DNA of 61,039 bases from JAIBJN01 sp035762005 (GCA_035762005.1 DASTQA010000033.1:1-61039), one strand, 5' to 3'. Shown: positions 1 through 7,910, counted from the first letter of the stretch. Made by a program: numbers and translations. Notes: generated by a model from the sequence alone, not told the origin.

Positions 1-66
1 CTCGGAGATGTCGCCGCGCTCGTCCGAGACGCAGAAGGTCGAGCCCTCGAGGATCGTCAGCGCCAC
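1..66 (-). CDS. Glycogen debranching enzyme (amylo-alpha-1,6-glucosidase), N-terminal 22 residues only
   Basis: Partial gene running off the left edge. Twenty-two codons are visible from a GTG at 66-64. They read MALTILEGSTFCVSDERGDI and two more residues. The pattern ILEG-TF-VSDERGDI is what I recall as the conserved N-terminus of bacterial glycogen debranching enzymes, which hydrolyse alpha-1,6 branches during glycogen mobilisation. No catalytic domain is inside the window, so the call rests only on this N-terminal signature. It lies 15 bases downstream of the SDR gene on the same strand and may be co-transcribed with it. Confidence 0.55.
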   Translation of the reverse strand, partial: MALTILEGSTFCVSDERGDISE

Positions 67-81
67 GGCGCTACCTGCAGG

Positions 82-840
82 CTAGGGGCGGCGGACGATC
101 GCGTCCTGGCTCGCCTGCTGGAGCGGCTTGACGACGATCTCGTCGATGTTGACGTGCCCGGGTCGCGTGACCGCCCAGAGGATGCAGTCCGCGACGTCCT
201 CGGGCGTGAGGTAGTCGACACCCCGGTAGACGGCCTCCTTCTTCTCCAGATCGCCCGCGAAGCGCACGTCCGAGAACTCCGTGTCGCCGACCATCCCGGG
301 ATCGACGGTCGTGACGCGCACGCGCCCGACGAGCTCCTTGCGCAGGACGTACGTGAGCGCGCGCACCGCCGTCTTCGAGCCGACGTACATGCCGCCCGCG
401 GCGTAGGCCTCGCGCCCCGCCCACGAGCCGAGGTTGACCACGTGCCCGCGGCCGTCCTCCATGTGCGGGAGGACGAGCCGGGTCATGCGCACGAGCCCGA
501 GGACGTTCGTCTCGAGCATGACGCGGTCGTCCTCGTCCGAGCCGTCCGCGATCTCGGTGCGGCCGAGCGCCAGCCCGGCGTTGTTGACGAGGACGTCGAC
601 GCGCGCGAGCTCCGACGCGGCCCGCTCCGCGAACGCCGCCGCGCTCGCGGCCTCGGTGACGTCGAGCGGCGCGTAGACGTGCTCCTCGCCGAGCTCCTCC
701 GCGACCGCCTCCAGCCGGTCGCTCCGCCGCGCGCCCAGCGCGAGCCTGGCGCCCTCGGCGGCCAGCGCCCGCGCGGTCGCGAGGCCGATCCCGCTCGAGG
801 CGCCCGTCACGATCGCAGTCCTCCCGGCGAGCCCAGGCAC
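82..840 (-). CDS. SDR family NAD(P)-dependent oxidoreductase
   Basis: A 252-residue classical short-chain dehydrogenase/reductase, soluble and cytoplasmic. The cofactor motif TGASSGIG is at residues 12-19, NNAG at 86-89, and the catalytic residues are Ser139, Tyr152 and Lys156 (YVGSK). Length and motifs match the YdfG-like subgroup, NADP-dependent 3-hydroxy acid or serine dehydrogenases; the true substrate cannot be read from sequence. The start is GTG at 840, with TAGGGT about 7 bases upstream and no ribosome-binding site, suggesting a leaderless transcript. It lies just downstream of the DUF6457 gene on the same strand. Confidence 0.93.
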   Translation of the reverse strand: MPGLAGRTAIVTGASSGIGLATARALAAEGARLALGARRSDRLEAVAEELGEEHVYAPLDVTEAASAAAFAERAASELARVDVLVNNAGLALGRTEIADGSDEDDRVMLETNVLGLVRMTRLVLPHMEDGRGHVVNLGSWAGREAYAAGGMYVGSKTAVRALTYVLRKELVGRVRVTTVDPGMVGDTEFSDVRFAGDLEKKEAVYRGVDYLTPEDVADCILWAVTRPGHVNIDEIVVKPLQQASQDAIVRRP

Positions 841-849
841 CCGCCTACC

Positions 850-1092
850 CTATGCGGAGGTGCCCACGGCCGTGTCGACGAGGTCGCCGAGCTCGCCGCC
901 GTGCCGGCCGTGGGCGAGCCCGACGAGGTAGCAGAGGAGCGGCGCGTTGGTCCGCTCGCCGCTCTCGTGGGCCGCGATGCGCGCGAGCTCGAGCAGCTCG
1001 TTCACCTCGGCTTCCGTCAGATCGAAGCGCGAGGGGTCCTCGCCCACGCCCCGGGCGAGCTTCGCGCGCGCCTCCTCGAGCCATTCGTCCAC
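850..1092 (-). CDS. DUF6457 domain-containing small protein
   Basis: An 80-residue acidic, helical, cytoplasmic protein of the actinobacterial DUF6457 type: N-terminal acidic helix, central LLELARIAAHESGERTNAPL segment, then a hydrophobic YLVGLAHGR helix. In other actinobacteria such domains occur near or fused to molybdopterin-guanine dinucleotide biosynthesis proteins; here no cofactor gene is adjacent, although a MOSC protein lies 3 kb away. Function unknown. The GTG start at 1092 is preceded at 6 bases by TAAGCT, a leaderless promoter pattern that overlaps the divergent pntAA promoter. Confidence 0.8.
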   Translation of the reverse strand: MDEWLEEARAKLARGVGEDPSRFDLTEAEVNELLELARIAAHESGERTNAPLLCYLVGLAHGRHGGELGDLVDTAVGTSA

Positions 1093-1116
1093 GGCCGCAG
1101 CTTAGACTGCCGCGCG
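1093..1116. promoter_or_regulatory. 24-bp divergent region with overlapping -10 elements
   Basis: Only 24 bases separate two divergent start codons. On the plus strand TAGACT (1103-1108) lies 8 bases before the pntAA ATG. On the minus strand TAAGCT (1104 to 1099) lies 6 bases before the DUF6457 GTG. The two hexamers share bases 1103-1104, so polymerase cannot occupy both at once. Both transcripts would be leaderless. This is inferred from spacing and has not been mapped. Confidence 0.6.
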
Positions 1117-2223
1117 ATGAGGGTGGGGGTTGCGAAAGAGTCGGCACCCGGCGAGACGCGGGTCGCCTTGGTCCCCGACACGGCACGCCGCCTCGCGGAC
1201 GAAGGGGTCGAGGTCCTCGTCGAGGCGGGCGCGGGCGAGTCCGCCACGTTCGCGGACGGCGCCTACGAGGACGCGGGCGCGAAGGTCGTCCCCGGCGAGG
1301 CCCTCTACCGCGAGGCCGAGCTCGTCTGCAAGGTCCGCAAGCCGTCGGAGGAGGAGCTCGCCCGTCTCCGCGAGGGCCAGGCGCTCGTCGCGCTCCTGCA
1401 GCCGCTCGTCGATCCCGACCTCGTGCGGGCCCTCGCGGCCCGCGGGGTGACGGCGTTCTCCATGGACGCGATCCCGCGGGTCACGCGCGCCCAGCCCATG
1501 GACGCGCTCTCCTCCCAGAGCACCGTCGCCGGCTACAAGGCGGCGCTCCTCGCGGCCGGACACCTGGGGAAGTTCTTCCCCATGCTCACGACTGCCGCCG
1601 GGACGATCCCGCCGGCGAAGGTGCTCGTGCTCGGCGCCGGCGTCGCCGGGCTGCAGGCGATCGCGACCGCCCGGCGCCTCGGCGCGGTCGTCTCCGCCTT
1701 CGACGTCCGGCCCGCCGTCAAGGAGCAGGTGGAGAGCCTCGGCGCCTCGTTCCTCGAGCTCGACGTCGAGGGAGCCGAGGGCGTCGGAGGCTACGCCGTC
1801 GCGCTCGCCGAGGACCAGCACGCGCGCGAGCAGGAGCTGATCGCGCGCCACGCGGCCGGATCGGACGCCGTCATCACGACGGCGCTCGTCCCGGGGCTGC
1901 CGGCGCCGGAGCTCATCACCGTCGAGGCCGTCCGCGGCATGCGCGCGGGCTCGGTGATCGTCGACCTCGCCGCCGAGGCCGGGGGCAACTGCGCGGCGAC
2001 GGCGCCGGGTGAGACGGTCGTGCGGGACGGGGTCGTCGTCGTCGGGCTCACGAACGTCCCGGCCACCGTGCCCGTCCACGCGAGCCAGATGTACTCGCGC
2101 AACGTGCAGGCGTTCCTCTCGCTCCTCGTCCACGACGGCCGGCTCGAGCTCGACTTCGAGGACGAGATCGTGCGCGAGACCTGCGTCGCCCACGGCGGCC
2201 GCGTGACGAGGGAGGACGCATGA
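1117..2223 (+). CDS. pntAA: NAD(P) transhydrogenase subunit alpha part 1 (soluble NAD-binding domain I)
   Basis: A 368-residue cytoplasmic domain of proton-translocating transhydrogenase, which couples hydride transfer between NADH and NADP+ to proton movement. The N-terminus MRVGVAKESAPGETRVALVP is typical of the AlaDh/PntA family. The NAD-binding motif LGAGVAG is at about residues 172-178, with the RPAVKEQVESLGA segment after it. The ATG at 1117 is chosen because the family begins there and a TAGACT -10 lies 8 bases upstream; the frame stays open upstream but without similarity. It overlaps pntAB by ATGA, so the three subunits are translationally coupled. Confidence 0.96.
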   Translation: MRVGVAKESAPGETRVALVPDTARRLADEGVEVLVEAGAGESATFADGAYEDAGAKVVPGEALYREAELVCKVRKPSEEELARLREGQALVALLQPLVDPDLVRALAARGVTAFSMDAIPRVTRAQPMDALSSQSTVAGYKAALLAAGHLGKFFPMLTTAAGTIPPAKVLVLGAGVAGLQAIATARRLGAVVSAFDVRPAVKEQVESLGASFLELDVEGAEGVGGYAVALAEDQHAREQELIARHAAGSDAVITTALVPGLPAPELITVEAVRGMRAGSVIVDLAAEAGGNCAATAPGETVVRDGVVVVGLTNVPATVPVHASQMYSRNVQAFLSLLVHDGRLELDFEDEIVRETCVAHGGRVTREDA

Positions 2224-2516
2224 GCTCGACCCTGCTCACGAGCGTGACCGTGTTCGTGCTCGCGGTCTTCCTCGGCTTCGAGCTCATCTCGCGCGTGCCG
2301 ACGCTCCTGCACACCCCGCTCATGTCCGGCACGAACGCGATCCACGGCATCGTGCTCGTGGGCGCCATGCTCATCGCGGGCTCGGCGGACTCGGCGCTCG
2401 AGCAGGCGCTCGCCTTCGTGGCGGTCGTCTTCGCGACGATCAACGTCGTCGGCGGCTTCCTCGTCACCGACCGCATGCTCGAGATGTTCAAGCGCCGCCC
2501 GTCCGAGCCGGAATGA
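2220..2516 (+). CDS. pntAB: NAD(P) transhydrogenase subunit alpha part 2 (membrane)
   Basis: A 98-residue membrane subunit with about three hydrophobic helices. The segments FLGFELISRVPTLLHTPLMSGTNAIHG and NVVGGFLVTDRMLEMF are hallmarks of the PntA C-terminal membrane domain, including the conserved HTPLMSGTNAIHG loop. Together with PntB it forms the proton channel. The split into separate PntAA and PntAB polypeptides is the usual three-subunit arrangement of many actinobacteria and alphaproteobacteria. It overlaps both neighbours by four bases. Confidence 0.96.
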   Translation: MSSTLLTSVTVFVLAVFLGFELISRVPTLLHTPLMSGTNAIHGIVLVGAMLIAGSADSALEQALAFVAVVFATINVVGGFLVTDRMLEMFKRRPSEPE

Positions 2517-3919
2517 CGCTCGCCCTCTCGCAGACCGCGATCGACGTCGCCTACCTCGGCGCGGCCGTCCTGCTCGTCGTCGGGATCAAGCGGCTCTCGT
2601 CGCCGACGACGGCCCGCTCGGGGAACGTGATCGCCGCGGTCGGCATGGCGATCGCCCTCCTCTTCACGCTCCTCGACCCGGACGTCGACTCGTACTGGCT
2701 CATCGCCGCCGGCGTCGCCGTCGGCACGGTCGTCGGCGTCGTCTCCGCACGCCGCGTGCGGATGACGGCGATGCCCCAGATGGTCGCGCTCTTCAACGGC
2801 GTGGGCGGCGGGGCGGCGGCGCTGATCGCGGCGGCGGAGTTCCACCGGCTGACGCCGCCCGGCGACCACGTCGAACCCGACGTCATGGGCGCCATCCTCT
2901 TCTCGGCGCTCGTCGGCTCGATCAGCTTCGCGGGGAGTCTCGTCGCCTTCGCGAAGCTGCAGGAGCTCCTCCCGGGCAAGCCGCTCGTCTTCGGCGGGCA
3001 GCAGGTCGTGAACGGCCTCCTCTTCGCCGCCCTCGTGGCCGCGGGCGTCGTCGCCGGCGCGACCGAGGCCGGGGTCTGGACCGTCGCCCTGCTCCTGGGC
3101 GCGCTCGTCTTCGGCGTGCTGCTCGTCCTCCCCATCGGCGGCGCTGACATGCCCGTCGTGATCTCGCTCCTGAACGCGTTCACCGGCCTCGCCGCCGCCT
3201 CCGCCGGTTTCGTGCTCGAGAACACGGCGCTCATCATCGGCGGCACGCTCGTCGGCGCCTCGGGGACGCTCCTCACGGTCCTCATGGGCCGCGCGATGAA
3301 CCGCTCGCTCGCCAGCGTCCTCTTCGGGGCGTTCGGCGCTCCCGCGGCGGGGGCGCCCGCCGGCGGCGCCGCGGCGACGGAGGGCAAGACGTACCGCGAG
3401 ATCACCGCGGAGGATTGCGCCGTCATGCTCGCGTACGCGAGCCGGGTGGTCATCGTCCCCGGCTACGGGCTCGCGGTCGCGCAGGCGCAGCACGGCGTCC
3501 GCGAGCTCGCCGACCTGCTCGAGCGGCGGGGCGTCGACGTCAAGTACGGCATCCACCCCGTGGCCGGCCGCATGCCCGGGCACATGAACGTCCTCCTGGC
3601 CGAGGCGAACGTCCCCTACCCGCAGCTGCGCGACATGGAGGACATCAACCCCGACCTGCCGCGCACCGACGTCGCGCTCGTCATCGGCGCGAACGACGTG
3701 ACGAACCCGGCGGCGCGGGACGACCCCGAGAGCCCGCTCTACGGCATGCCGATCCTCAACGTCGACCAGGCCGCCAACGTCGTCGTCCTCAAGCGCAGCA
3801 TGAGCCCGGGCTTCGCCGGGATCGACAACGACCTCTTCTACCGGCCGAACACCGCCATGCTCTTCGGGGACGCCAAGGACTCCGTCGAGCGCCTCGTCGC
3901 CGCCGTCAAAGCGGCCTGA
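2513..3919 (+). CDS. pntB: NAD(P) transhydrogenase subunit beta
   Basis: A 468-residue protein with a multi-helix N-terminal membrane half (about residues 1-270) and a cytoplasmic NADP-binding domain III at the C-terminus. Family markers visible are GNGVGGGAAALIA-like (FNGVGGGAAAL), the C-terminal VPGYGLAVAQAQH NADP-binding loop, HPVAGRMPGHMNVLLAEA, and DVALVIGANDVTNPAA. Length agrees with PntB of about 460. Starts at an ATGA overlap with pntAB. Its last 14 bases overlap the convergent MOSC gene. Confidence 0.97.
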   Translation: MTLALSQTAIDVAYLGAAVLLVVGIKRLSSPTTARSGNVIAAVGMAIALLFTLLDPDVDSYWLIAAGVAVGTVVGVVSARRVRMTAMPQMVALFNGVGGGAAALIAAAEFHRLTPPGDHVEPDVMGAILFSALVGSISFAGSLVAFAKLQELLPGKPLVFGGQQVVNGLLFAALVAAGVVAGATEAGVWTVALLLGALVFGVLLVLPIGGADMPVVISLLNAFTGLAAASAGFVLENTALIIGGTLVGASGTLLTVLMGRAMNRSLASVLFGAFGAPAAGAPAGGAAATEGKTYREITAEDCAVMLAYASRVVIVPGYGLAVAQAQHGVRELADLLERRGVDVKYGIHPVAGRMPGHMNVLLAEANVPYPQLRDMEDINPDLPRTDVALVIGANDVTNPAARDDPESPLYGMPILNVDQAANVVVLKRSMSPGFAGIDNDLFYRPNTAMLFGDAKDSVERLVAAVKAA

Positions 3920-4316
3920 CCGCGTCGCCGACGGCCACGCGGCCCGTCCTCGCGACCGAGGCCAGCATCCCGCGACGGCCCTCGATCTCCGCCTGCAGGC
4001 CCGGCCGGATCTCCTCCATCAGGTGGCAGGGGTCGCAGACCATGGAGATCTCGAACTCCGCCTCGCCGACGGCCACGCGCTGCCCCAGGGGCCAGCCCAT
4101 CACGTCGGCGCCGCGCACGGTGAAGTTCTCACGGACGACGCCGGGCTCGACGCCGACCGCCTCGAGGTCCTCGGCAGCGACGAAGAGCACGGAGCGCTTG
4201 CCGGCCCGCCGGTGCGCGCAGCCGTCGAGCCCGTCCTCGCGGACGTCGGCCGCCGCGAGGCCCTCCATGGGGACCCGCCGGGCGGGCGCGCGCCAGATGC
4301 CGACGAGCTCGGCCAC
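3906..4316 (-). CDS. MOSC domain-containing protein
   Basis: A 136-residue stand-alone MOSC domain, the fold shared with molybdenum cofactor sulfurase C-termini. The diagnostic stretch is GVEPGVVRENFTVRGADVM in the middle, followed by the conserved single cysteine region VCDPCHLM, expected to carry sulfur or bind the cofactor. The substrate is unknown; MOSC proteins deliver sulfur to Mo cofactor or reduce N-hydroxylated substrates. The GTG at 4316 has TAGACT 6 bases upstream, another leaderless pattern. It is convergent with pntB and overlaps its end by 14 bases. Confidence 0.9.
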   Translation of the reverse strand: MAELVGIWRAPARRVPMEGLAAADVREDGLDGCAHRRAGKRSVLFVAAEDLEAVGVEPGVVRENFTVRGADVMGWPLGQRVAVGEAEFEISMVCDPCHLMEEIRPGLQAEIEGRRGMLASVARTGRVAVGDAVRPL

Positions 4317-4347
4317 GGCGCGAGTCTAGCGGGAGCCTCCGCGGGCG

Positions 4348-5802
4348 CTAGCCGTCGCGTCCGAGGAACGTGACGGCACGGTGGGCGTCGACGACACCCC
4401 TGCCGTAGAAGCTCGTCAGGTTCCCGTCCGTGACGCAGCGTTCGTCGGCCGGGCACGGGAGGGGATCCGCGGTCAGCTTGAGGACGACCGCGACGCGCTT
4501 CGGCTCCATCTTCCCGCTCCACGGGCCGCGGTCTCGCCCGTACCGGCTGACGACGAGGGCGGCCACCCCGCTCACCTGCGCCGCCGCCTGGGAGGTTCCG
4601 GCGAAGAAGCGGTAGAACGCCGCGTCGGGGCCCGTGCACGGGTCGCAGAGGAGCCGCGGCACCTGCATGGAGGCGGGCCACGGGCCGAGGACGAGACCCG
4701 CGGGCGGGACGCCCTGCATGAAGTCCCCGCCCGGGGCCGCCACGGTCACGTGACGGAGGCCGTAGTTCGAGGGCGGGCCCGCTGCGAGCGCGTCCAGGAG
4801 CCCGACGGACGAGACGGTGACGACGCCGGGCGCCTGGCTCGGGAGCCGCATGCAGCCCTCCTCCGCGAGCTGGGCGAGGTCGCGCCCGTCGTTCCCGGCC
4901 GACGCGACGACCGAGACGTCGCGCCGCTGCGCGTACGCGACCGCGCGCCTCACGGCCTCGATGACCGTGCGCTGCGCGTCGTCCGCCTTGCAGAGGGACG
5001 TCGTCCCGCCGGAGAGGGCGCTGTCGAGCGAGTAGCTGTTGTTCGCGACGTCGACGCCGTTGTTCGCGGCCCAGACGAAGGAGCAGATGACCGCCTCGGG
5101 GAGGAAGAGGTCGCTCGTGCCGACCCTCACGCTCGCCTTGATGACGGCGAGCTCGACGTTCGGGGCGATGCCGACGATCCCGCGGCCGTCGGCCTCCGCG
5201 GCGATGACGCCCGCGACGTTCGTCCCGTGACCGGAGTCGTCGTTCCAGGCCGCCGGGTCGCCGTTCGGCGCGCCGCCGACGCAGGAGACGCTGCGCGAGA
5301 CGTCGACGTTCCCGTCCAGGTCGGGGTGCGAGGCGTCGACGCCGGTGTCGATGACGCCGACCGTGACCTCGGGGCTCCCGCCCGTGACCGCGTGCGCCTC
5401 GGGCGCCCGGATCCGCTGCGCCCACCACTGGAGGGGGGAGAACGTGTCGGCGTCGGCCGCCGGCGCGTTCGGCAGGCCCGGAGGCACGCCGTCCCACGAG
5501 CCGCCGGCCGGGCCGCCGCCGCCGGTGGCGGCGACGCCCTCGACGGCGCGCAGCCGGTCGAGCGCCGGCCCGAAGCCGGGGTCGGTCGACTCGGCGATGG
5601 CGACGCCGATCTCGGGGTACGCGGCGACGAGGGAGCCGCCTGCTCCCTCCACGGCCGCCTGGGCCGGGCCCGTGGCGGCGTCCCGGTCGTGCTTGAAGAG
5701 GACGACGTAGCGACCGGCGGCCGCGGGCCCCGCGAACGCGAGGACCGACGCGAACGCCGTCGCGAGCACGACAAGTCGCACGAAGAGGATTGAGCGCCGC
5801 AA
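4348..5802 (-). CDS. Secreted S8 family subtilisin-like serine protease
   Basis: A 484-residue exported subtilase. A Sec signal peptide (MRRSILFVRLVVLATAFASV, cleavage near AAAG) precedes an I9-like propeptide (about residues 31-100). The catalytic triad is visible in order: Asp in VIDTGVDASHPDL, His in DSGHGTNVAGVIAA, and Ser in FAGTSQAAAQVSG. Several cysteines suggest disulfides in the mature enzyme. Translation starts at TTG (5802) with a GGGAG ribosome-binding site, one of the clearer Shine-Dalgarno sites here, and TATAGT lies further upstream near 5866. Monocistronic. Substrate range cannot be predicted. Confidence 0.95.
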   Translation of the reverse strand: MRRSILFVRLVVLATAFASVLAFAGPAAAGRYVVLFKHDRDAATGPAQAAVEGAGGSLVAAYPEIGVAIAESTDPGFGPALDRLRAVEGVAATGGGGPAGGSWDGVPPGLPNAPAADADTFSPLQWWAQRIRAPEAHAVTGGSPEVTVGVIDTGVDASHPDLDGNVDVSRSVSCVGGAPNGDPAAWNDDSGHGTNVAGVIAAEADGRGIVGIAPNVELAVIKASVRVGTSDLFLPEAVICSFVWAANNGVDVANNSYSLDSALSGGTTSLCKADDAQRTVIEAVRRAVAYAQRRDVSVVASAGNDGRDLAQLAEEGCMRLPSQAPGVVTVSSVGLLDALAAGPPSNYGLRHVTVAAPGGDFMQGVPPAGLVLGPWPASMQVPRLLCDPCTGPDAAFYRFFAGTSQAAAQVSGVAALVVSRYGRDRGPWSGKMEPKRVAVVLKLTADPLPCPADERCVTDGNLTSFYGRGVVDAHRAVTFLGRDG

Positions 5803-5914
5803 GTTTTTCTCCCTGTTGGTACCTCTACCCGCGGGGCGATCGCTCGCCCGCGCAGACCGGACTATACGGCCACCCGCCCGAAATGCATTCCCTCGACAGG
5901 GGGAGACGGCGCGC

Positions 5915-5931
5915 GGGGGGCTCGATCCCCC
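5915..5931 (-). terminator. Short GC hairpin downstream of the Mau-like operon
   Basis: Five-bp stem GGGGG / CCCCC with loop CTCGAT immediately after the stop codon of the CcdA-like gene. There is no T-tract, so it is at best a weak terminator; position alone supports it. Confidence 0.3.
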
Positions 5932-5934
5932 GTT

Positions 5935-7308
5935 CTAGAAGTTCGTCCTGTAGACGGACGCCGCGCCCGAGCGAAGCGTCCAGCGCGTCGCGTACACCGA
6001 GCCGTTGCCGAGCGCCGTCGTCCAGTAGCTCCGCGTCCGGCTCCTGATCCGCTCGAGCGTGCGCCCGCGCCCGCTGCCCCAGGCGAGCATGAGGCGGGAG
6101 ACGCCGAAGCGGGCCTCCGTCCACGCGACCCGCTTCCCGCGCACGGTCGGGTTCGAGAGGAGGGCGATCTTGCTCCGGGCCACGAGGCGGCGCTTGTTCG
6201 TGCGCAGGGTCTTCACGTAGATCCGCGAGATCCGCCTCGTGGACGTCTGCCACGCGAGCCGGCCGCCGTGGAGCGAGGGGCGCCCGAGGTAGACGGAGTG
6301 CTTCGCCGAGACGCGAACGCGCGAGCGGCCGCTCTCGAGGTCGCGCACGACGATCCGCTTCTTGCTCTCGCCGCGACGGACGAACGCGAGCAGCGGCCAG
6401 TCGAGCGCCGGCCGCGAGACCCTCGTGCTCGCGATCCGCGCAACCTCCATCCCGTTGCGCCAGCGGAGGACTCGGATCCCGAGCGCGTCCCTGTAGGCGA
6501 GGTACCCCTTGAAGAGCGCCGGCTGCGACGCGTCCGGGAAGACGAGGGCGGGCTCGCCGGGGGGGCGGACGACGACCACGCCGTCCTGCCTGGCGAAGGC
6601 GAGGGCGCCGCGGTCGAACGAGGGGTCGTAGGCGTCCCGCGCCACGCGGGTGGCGCCCCCGGCGGCCGGCGCCGCCGCGAGGAGGATCCCGCAGGCGACG
6701 AGCGCGACGGCGTTCGCCCGCAGGAGCGCGCCCCGCCTGCCGAGGAGGCGCTCCACCGCCGCGGTCGGGTCGGAGGCGCGGCGCCGGGGCCAGACGACCA
6801 TGATCGCGCGGCCCGCGCCGTAGAGCGAGAGGCAGAGAGCCGAGCTCACCGGGCGCGCGAGGGCGACGGCTCCGGCGCACGCGACCCAGAACGTCGACAC
6901 GGGCTGGAAGGTGAAGAGCCCGGCGCCGAGGCCGGCCCCGTAGCCCGACGCCCACGCCGGCAGGGGCAGCTCGAAGCGCCAGCGCTCGGGGACCTGACGC
7001 CGGGCCTGGGGGAGCGGCAGTCGCACGAGGCCCGCCTCTCTCGCGGCCGCGACGAGCGCGAGGGCCGCCGCCGCGAGCACGGCGCGCTCGGCGCCCAGCA
7101 GGCTTCCGGCCAGCCCGAGGAGGAGGCCGAGCGCGGCGGCGGTCGCCACCGCGGCTCCCGCGAAGAGGGCCTGGGCGACGATCTGACGCTGGCGGCTCCC
7201 GCACACGGCGGGAGTGAAGGTCTCGAGCATCGAGAGGCCTCAGGGCGACCAGGCGCCGGAGACCCCGGCGACGAGCGCGGCGAGGACGACGGCGGTCTCG
7301 CTCAGCAC
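5935..7308 (-). CDS. Candidate selenoprotein: CcdA/DsbD-like thiol-redox membrane protein fused to an extracytoplasmic beta-propeller (Sec at in-frame TGA 7242-7240)
   Basis: The frame read from GTG 7308 to the stop at 5935 gives 457 residues with one internal TGA at codon 23. The N-terminus MLSETAVVLAALVAGVSGAW is one transmembrane helix, followed by S-P-[TGA]-G-L-S-M. In CcdA/DsbD-type electron carriers TM1 ends in Ser-Pro-Cys, so the TGA replaces the expected redox cysteine. The GTG overlaps the stop of the light-chain-like gene by 7 bases (translational coupling). About five more helices follow to residue ~220, then roughly 230 residues of repeated beta-strand blades, probably a periplasmic TolB/WD-like propeller. 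A hairpin 25 bases after the TGA could be a bacterial SECIS. The conservative alternative starts at ATG 7230 (431 residues), which would lose TM1 and the redox motif, or the TGA is an error. Confidence 0.6.
7196..7214 (-). promoter_or_regulatory. Candidate bacterial SECIS hairpin
   Basis: On the coding strand CTCCCGC (7214-7208), loop CGTGT (7207-7203) and GCGGGAG (7202-7196) form a perfect 7-bp stem with a 5-base loop containing GU. It begins 25 bases after the in-frame TGA, placing the loop 32 bases downstream, inside the 16-37-base window I recall for bacterial SECIS elements. A second hairpin, TCTCGA-TGC-TCGAGA, lies between the TGA and this one. Function is inferred from position and shape only. 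Confidence 0.5.
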
Positions 7309-7910
7309 GGGAGCCCCGTGTCGTAGTACATGACGCAGTAGACCCGCCGGCCGCCCCAGCAGTACCCGGTCAGGGACGCGTCCCCGTTGATGCGCCGGCG
7401 GCTGAAGGAGCAGCAGTCGACGAGCTTGCGGATCTGCCCGCCGCAGCAGCGGTACCACGAGCCCTGCGTCCGCAGGTCGCGCAGGCCCTTCACCTCGCGC
7501 GTCCAGTCCTCGCAGACCCGCGTGCGCGGACCTGCCGGAAGCAGGGCGCCGTCCGGCCCGCGGAGGCGGTTGCCCCCGGCGTCGACCGGCTGGCCGTTCG
7601 CGTTCACGAAACGGCCCAGGTTGTCGATCCGCCTCCCGCTCCCCGGGTGGAGCGGGAAGCCGTGGCGGTCGATGCGCGCGAGCGGCGGGAAGGGGCTCGG
7701 GCAGGAGCCGGTCGTCCAGATGTGCCCGCAGAAGTGGAACGCCTCCGCCTCGTCGGGCTTCACGGCGGCGGCGACCGCCGAGCCGCCCGCGACCGCCATC
7801 GCGGCGGCGCCCAGCCGGCCGAGGAAGGAGCGCCGCGTCGTCGACTCGGCGAGCTTCGCCGAGAGCCTCTCGGCCGAGCGGTCGAGGCGCGAGCCCTCAG
7901 GCTGCGGCAC
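7302..7910 (-). CDS. Tat-exported methylamine dehydrogenase light-chain-like protein (MauA family)
   Basis: A 202-residue protein. A twin-arginine signal TTRRSFLGRLGAAAMAVAGG (residues 24-43) is followed by a cysteine-rich mature domain with 10 cysteines, including CC pairs at 155-156 and 166-167. The order of SWYRCCGG, LVDCC, GYCWGG and VYC matches the Me-amine-dh_L family (SWVxSC, RDCC, WCxG, YHC). In true MauA two tryptophans form the tryptophan tryptophylquinone cofactor. Trp152 aligns with the first (Trp57 in Paracoccus) but the second (Trp108) aligns with Tyr183. No MauB heavy chain is present. So this is a homologue with an altered cofactor site, not a confident amine dehydrogenase. 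It overlaps both flanking genes, so the three are one operon. Confidence 0.8.
   Translation of the reverse strand: MPQPEGSRLDRSAERLSAKLAESTTRRSFLGRLGAAAMAVAGGSAVAAAVKPDEAEAFHFCGHIWTTGSCPSPFPPLARIDRHGFPLHPGSGRRIDNLGRFVNANGQPVDAGGNRLRGPDGALLPAGPRTRVCEDWTREVKGLRDLRTQGSWYRCCGGQIRKLVDCCSFSRRRINGDASLTGYCWGGRRVYCVMYYDTGLPC

Noticed and set aside
2048..3583. Long antisense open frames across pntB and elsewhere, some over 300 codons
   Set aside because: In 70 percent GC DNA stop codons are rare in all frames. These translate to Arg/Pro/Gly/Ala-rich or Asp/Glu/Arg-rich low-complexity chains with no family pattern, and each lies opposite a gene with clear motifs.
7240..7458. A separate 72-residue gene ending at the TGA
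   Set aside because: Its first 50 codons overlap the conserved C-terminus of the light-chain-like gene in another frame and are arginine-rich noise; only the last 22 codons form a sensible helix, which fits better as the start of the read-through protein.
7302..7910. Calling this a functional methylamine dehydrogenase locus
   Set aside because: No heavy chain, no MauG, no amicyanin, and the second cofactor tryptophan is Tyr; only the light-chain fold and the MauE/MauD helpers are supported.
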